A stretch of 7,253 nucleotides of DNA from Moraxellaceae bacterium (GTDB taxonomy: Bacteria; Pseudomonadota; Gammaproteobacteria; Pseudomonadales; Moraxellaceae), in NCBI GenBank assembly GCA_030146505.1, contig JASLCO010000044.1:1-7253 (forward strand). Reading direction: 5' to 3'. The notes beneath the pieces were generated by a model, which was not told the origin of the DNA, did not search any database, and saw only the letters and a program-made list of their open reading frames with translations. Shown here in pieces: positions 4,771-7,253 of this stretch; within the stretch, counting starts at the first letter, position 1; the number at the start of each line of letters is the position of its first letter. The translations under genes and the position numbers were made by a program.

Positions 4771-5685
4771 ATGACAGAGCAATCCGGCATCCTGCCCCTG
4801 CCTTCGCATTACGCCCGTTTCCTGCTGCTGCGTTGCCCCGATATTTCCACGGACGAGCTGCGTGTCCTGTTGCGCGAATTTCCCGTCCATCGCCGACGCC
4901 TGCAAACGCAGGATCCGCAGGCCGCGCTTTCCACCGTGCTCGCTTTCGGCCCGGCACTCTGGCAGCGCCTCGCCGGCAGCCAGCCCGATGGCCTGCATGA
5001 GCTCAAGCCCCTGGCCGGCAAGTTTTCCATGCCTGCGGCTCCTGCCGATCTGCTGCTGCATGTGCACGGCGAGCGTTTCGATCTCTGCTTTGAACTGGTC
5101 CAGCTCTTCATGGCGCCCCTGCGCGGCCGGGTGGAAGTGCTCGAGGAGTGCGCCGGCTTCCGCTACATGGACAGCCGCGACCTCACCGGCTTCATCGACG
5201 GCACGGAAAATCCGCAGGAGCCGCATGGCCGCATTGCCGCCGCCCTCATTCCCGATGGCCATTATCAGCAGGGCAGCTTCGTTTTTGCCCAGCGCTATGT
5301 GCACCAGCTGGACAAATGGCATCGCCTCAAGGTGGACGCGCAGGAGCAGGTGATAGGCCGCAGCAAGCTGGAGTCCATAGAACTGGACGACGAAGTGAAA
5401 CCGGAGAATGCGCATATCGCGCGAGCCCTGGTCGAGGAAGACGGCGAAGAACTGGAAATCCTGCGCCACAGCATGCCTTATGGCGATGCCAGTGGTGAGC
5501 AGGGCCTGTTCTTCATTGCCTATACGCGCGACCTGTCCATCATCGACCGCATGCTGGCGCGCATGTTCGGCACCAGCGACGACGGCCTGAGTGATCGCCT
5601 GCTGAATTTCGTCACGCCCGTGGGCGGGGCTTATTGCTTTGCCCCGTCGGTGGAACTGCTGGATGCCGTGGTGGGCGAAGGCTGA
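4771..5685 (+). CDS. yfeX: YfeX-like Dyp-type heme peroxidase
   Basis: A class B (YfeX-like) dye-decolorizing peroxidase: a heme enzyme that uses hydrogen peroxide to oxidise porphyrinogens, dyes or other small substrates. From ATG 4771 it has 304 residues, close to E. coli YfeX (about 300). The signature GFIDGTENP carries the distal Asp D143. ENAHIAR supplies the proximal heme ligand H215. ILRHSMPYG supplies the distal Arg R232 and S234. These numbers coincide with those I recall for E. coli YfeX, which supports ATG 4771 over the in-frame GTG 4750. The C-terminal GLFFIAYTRDL and VTPVGGAYCFAPS are family-typical. No Tat or Sec signal is present, so it should be cytoplasmic. The C-terminus (ELLDAVVGEG) lacks an encapsulin-targeting tail. 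A leader hairpin may regulate translation, and a strong terminator follows. Confidence 0.95.
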   Translation: MTEQSGILPLPSHYARFLLLRCPDISTDELRVLLREFPVHRRRLQTQDPQAALSTVLAFGPALWQRLAGSQPDGLHELKPLAGKFSMPAAPADLLLHVHGERFDLCFELVQLFMAPLRGRVEVLEECAGFRYMDSRDLTGFIDGTENPQEPHGRIAAALIPDGHYQQGSFVFAQRYVHQLDKWHRLKVDAQEQVIGRSKLESIELDDEVKPENAHIARALVEEDGEELEILRHSMPYGDASGEQGLFFIAYTRDLSIIDRMLARMFGTSDDGLSDRLLNFVTPVGGAYCFAPSVELLDAVVGEG

Positions 5686-5701
5686 GTGCTTGTTTGCTGT
5701 G

Positions 5702-5730
5702 AAAACGCCGGCAACTGCCGGCGTTTTTTT
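5702..5730. terminator. Strong bidirectional terminator between convergent genes
   Basis: AAAACGCCGGC (5702-5712) and GCCGGCGTTTT (5717-5727) form an 11-bp stem around AACT, and the T-run continues to 5730. It lies 16 nt after the peroxidase stop and about 105 bp from the stop of the convergent transporter gene, and serves both. Confidence 0.93.
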
Positions 5731-5834
5731 GAAGAACGGTCCTCCCGCACGAGGGGGATGGCGTAAAGGCATGCCTGCTCCGTGCAACTCTCCTGTACAG
5801 AAAAGCAATCCGTGAAGGCGGTTTGCCGGCGCTT

Positions 5835-7040
5835 TCAGGAACGCACTTCCACCTTGCCCGCCATCCACATGGCCAGCAGCGTCATGGCCATGGCGCCATA
5901 GCCCACAAGCTCGTAATGCAGCAGGTGGCCGGCGCCGTCCTGTGCCAGCACCAGCGAGGGCCAGAGGGCGGCAAGGCTGGCGGAGAGCTGTTGCAGTGCC
6001 GCGTTCATGCTGAGGAAGCGGCCGCGCAGGGCCGGTGAGCAGGCGGCGGTAATGAGGGCCATGGCCGGAATCAGGCGGCCGGAAATGAACACCATGAAAA
6101 CGGTCGTGACCATGAGCACCACGGCCAGCGGCAGCGGTGGCAACTGGGTGAGCACGGCCAGCGGCAGCAGGGAAATCGCGCCCAGCCAGCGCAGCACGCG
6201 CGCCTTGCCATGACGGTCGGCGAGCCGGCCTATCAGCGGTGCCGTAAAGAAGGTGGCGAGGCCGCCACAAAAATAAATCAGTGAAAGCTGTGATTCGGTG
6301 AGGCCGACATTCTGCACCATGTAGGGACTGATGAAGGGAATGACGCTGAAGCCGGCCAGCATGAGGGCGCCGATCAGGATGAAGGCACGCCAGTGGTTGC
6401 CCACGCTGAATACTTCCACCAGCGTGCGGCGCAGTTCCAGTGGTCCTTTGCCGACATGCGCCGGTATCGAAGGCAGGATGCGCCATGCCACGCCGGCCAG
6501 CAGCAGGCCGCTTGCGGCCACGAACAAGAACGGCGCACGCCAGTTGAATTGCGCGGCCAGGAAAATACCCAGCGGCACACCGGCGACCGCCGCTACGGAA
6601 AATGCCGCCATCACCTTGCCGGTGGCGGCACCGCGCCGGATTTCCGGAATGCAGTCACCGATATAGGCCAGCACATTGGCGCCCAGCACGCCGCCGAAAA
6701 ATCCCGCCGCCAGGCGCGCCACGAGCAGGCTGTGGAAATCCCAGGCCAGGCCGCAGCTAGCGGTGGCCATGAGGAAGCCCGAGAAAACCGTCAGCAGCAT
6801 GCGGCGGCGGTCGAAGCGGTCGATGATGAAGGCGCAGCCAAAGCCGGCCAGGCCGGCGCTCAGGGTATAGGCCGCCACCAGGAAGCCGAATTCGGCAGGG
6901 CCGATATGCAGCAGGCGCATGAGCTGGGGACCGAGCGGCATCAGCACCATGAAATCCACGATATGGCAGAACTGCATGCCGGCCAGCAGCAGGATCAGCC
7001 GGCTTTCTTGCCGGGCATCCAGGGGAAGGGTGGAGGGCAT
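5835..7040 (-). CDS. MFS transporter, 12-TM efflux-type (DHA1-like)
   Basis: Inner-membrane major facilitator superfamily carrier, 401 residues from ATG 7040, the usual length. Twelve hydrophobic helices are readable in two halves, separated by a cytoplasmic loop at about 189-218 (PSIPAHVGKGPLELRR). Motif A after TM2 reads DRFDRRR (74-80), and its counterpart in the second half reads GRLADRHGKARV (271-282). TM5 carries a motif-C-like AGVPLG, typical of proton-coupled drug or metabolite exporters. TM1 has an acidic residue in HIVDFMVLMPLGP. The frame is open to 7094, but ATG 7040 has AGGA 6 nt upstream and gives the normal N-terminus. The extra upstream codons fall close to a repeat element. 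It is transcribed toward the peroxidase gene. The substrate cannot be told from the sequence; export is an inference from motif C. Confidence 0.92.
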   Translation of the reverse strand: MPSTLPLDARQESRLILLLAGMQFCHIVDFMVLMPLGPQLMRLLHIGPAEFGFLVAAYTLSAGLAGFGCAFIIDRFDRRRMLLTVFSGFLMATASCGLAWDFHSLLVARLAAGFFGGVLGANVLAYIGDCIPEIRRGAATGKVMAAFSVAAVAGVPLGIFLAAQFNWRAPFLFVAASGLLLAGVAWRILPSIPAHVGKGPLELRRTLVEVFSVGNHWRAFILIGALMLAGFSVIPFISPYMVQNVGLTESQLSLIYFCGGLATFFTAPLIGRLADRHGKARVLRWLGAISLLPLAVLTQLPPLPLAVVLMVTTVFMVFISGRLIPAMALITAACSPALRGRFLSMNAALQQLSASLAALWPSLVLAQDGAGHLLHYELVGYGAMAMTLLAMWMAGKVEVRS

Positions 7041-7046
7041 GGTGTG

Positions 7047-7050
7047 TCCT
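7047..7050 (-). promoter_or_regulatory. Shine-Dalgarno site choosing ATG 7040 of the MFS gene
   Basis: On the minus strand AGGA (7050-7047) precedes ATG 7040 by 6 nt. The upstream in-frame ATG at 7094 has no such site. No convincing sigma70 promoter is seen between here and the window end. Confidence 0.5.
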
Positions 7051-7089
7051 GGGAGTAGTGGTGAGGCGAATGGTTGTGAGGCGGTGCGG

Positions 7090-7144
7090 GTCATGCCGGC
7101 CTGCGCCGGGATGGCGCAATCCTTTAGCAGGAATCACGTAAAGG
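7090..7144. repeat. Palindromic intergenic repeat upstream of the MFS gene
   Basis: GTCATGCCGGC (7090-7100) and GCCGGGATGGC (7105-7115) form an 11-bp stem with two imperfect positions around CTGC. This matches the widespread GTCATCCCGGC..GCCGGGATGAC palindrome type by memory. Just after it, CCTTTA (7121-7126) and TAAAGG (7139-7144) form a second 6-bp inverted repeat. Confidence 0.55.
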
Positions 7145-7162
7145 GAATGACGACGTGTTTAG
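7143..7162 (+). repeat. Second copy of the 20-bp core found at 2114-2133
   Basis: GGGAATGACGACGTGTTTAG here matches GGGAATGACGATGTGTTCAG at 2114-2133 in 18 of 20 bases, with both differences C/T transitions. The two copies are in direct orientation about 5.0 kb apart. The palindromic left arm present at the first copy is not preserved here. Confidence 0.65.
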
Positions 7163-7253
7163 AGCCTGTTCAAAGTCTGCTGCGCGTCGGCCCTGCGGCG
7201 TTCACCCCTCAAGGGGGTACCGAGGAAAAACAGACTCAAAATGCTCATTTACT
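7161..7253. repeat. Left part of a probable dispersed repeat, cut by the window edge
   Basis: The stretch begins AGAGCCTGTTCAAAGTC and has no coding character. It includes an inverted repeat ACCCC/GGGGT (7204-7208/7214-7218), and AGTCTG (7174-7179) is complementary to CAGACT (7231-7236). From memory, AGAGCCTGTTCAAAGTC and AATGCTCATTTAC recur together in intergenic DNA of several proteobacteria. No search was run. The right end lies outside the window. Confidence 0.45.

Noticed and set aside
3974..4957. Minus-strand open frame (327 codons) opposite the Sel1 gene
   Set aside because: It is the shadow of a clear signal-peptide and Sel1-repeat protein and has no recognisable domain.
4771..5685. 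Encapsulin cargo system around the Dyp peroxidase
   Set aside because: No encapsulin shell gene lies next to it, and the protein has no C-terminal targeting peptide. It is the YfeX-like free cytoplasmic type.
4729..6486. Very long minus-strand open frame (585 codons) spanning the peroxidase and part of the transporter gene
   Set aside because: It covers a terminator and two well-supported genes in other frames and has a low-complexity, His/Gln/Ala-rich translation. It is a composition artefact.

Overview
This is a GC-rich chromosomal stretch of a Gram-negative bacterium. Three things point to a proteobacterium, probably gamma (beta is possible): intergenic REP-like and 'GTCATNCC' palindromes, signal-peptide and membrane-sensor architectures typical of that group, and a YfeX-type peroxidase. 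The genus cannot be fixed from the sequence. No phage, transposase, tRNA, rRNA or CRISPR signal is visible. Most of the window is ordinary housekeeping or accessory chromosome. The unusual parts are in the spacers.

Layout. 1-234 (+) is the 3' end of a gene I do not recognise, followed at once by a hairpin. 235-609 is a gene-poor spacer. 610-1986 (+) encodes a membrane-bound CHASE-GGDEF diguanylate cyclase and ends at a strong bidirectional terminator (2007-2036). 2037-2231 is packed with three different small inverted-repeat elements. Two genes on the minus strand follow, transcribed leftward from about 3812: a membrane-anchored HExxH protein of the DUF922 type (3171-3779), then a DUF815-type AAA+ ATPase (2232-3104). 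They probably form one operon. Divergent from it, starting at about 3987 (+), are a secreted Sel1-repeat protein (4010-4690) and a YfeX-like dye-decolorizing peroxidase (4771-5685), closed by a strong terminator (5702-5730). A 12-TM MFS exporter-like transporter (5835-7040) converges from the minus strand. 7041-7253 holds more dispersed-repeat material, including a second copy of a 20-bp core also seen at 2114-2133.

Function. The genes do not form one obvious pathway. The cyclase makes c-di-GMP in response to an unknown periplasmic cue. The peroxidase handles heme and peroxide chemistry in the cytoplasm. The MFS protein probably exports a small molecule. The protease/ATPase pair is the least understood module. 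Its two proteins are expected on opposite sides of the inner membrane, so any functional link would be indirect. The best leads are the direct-repeat cores flanking the five-gene block, an 8-bp perfect palindrome enclosing the -10 box of the Sel1 gene, and a hairpin that may mask the ribosome binding site of the peroxidase gene.
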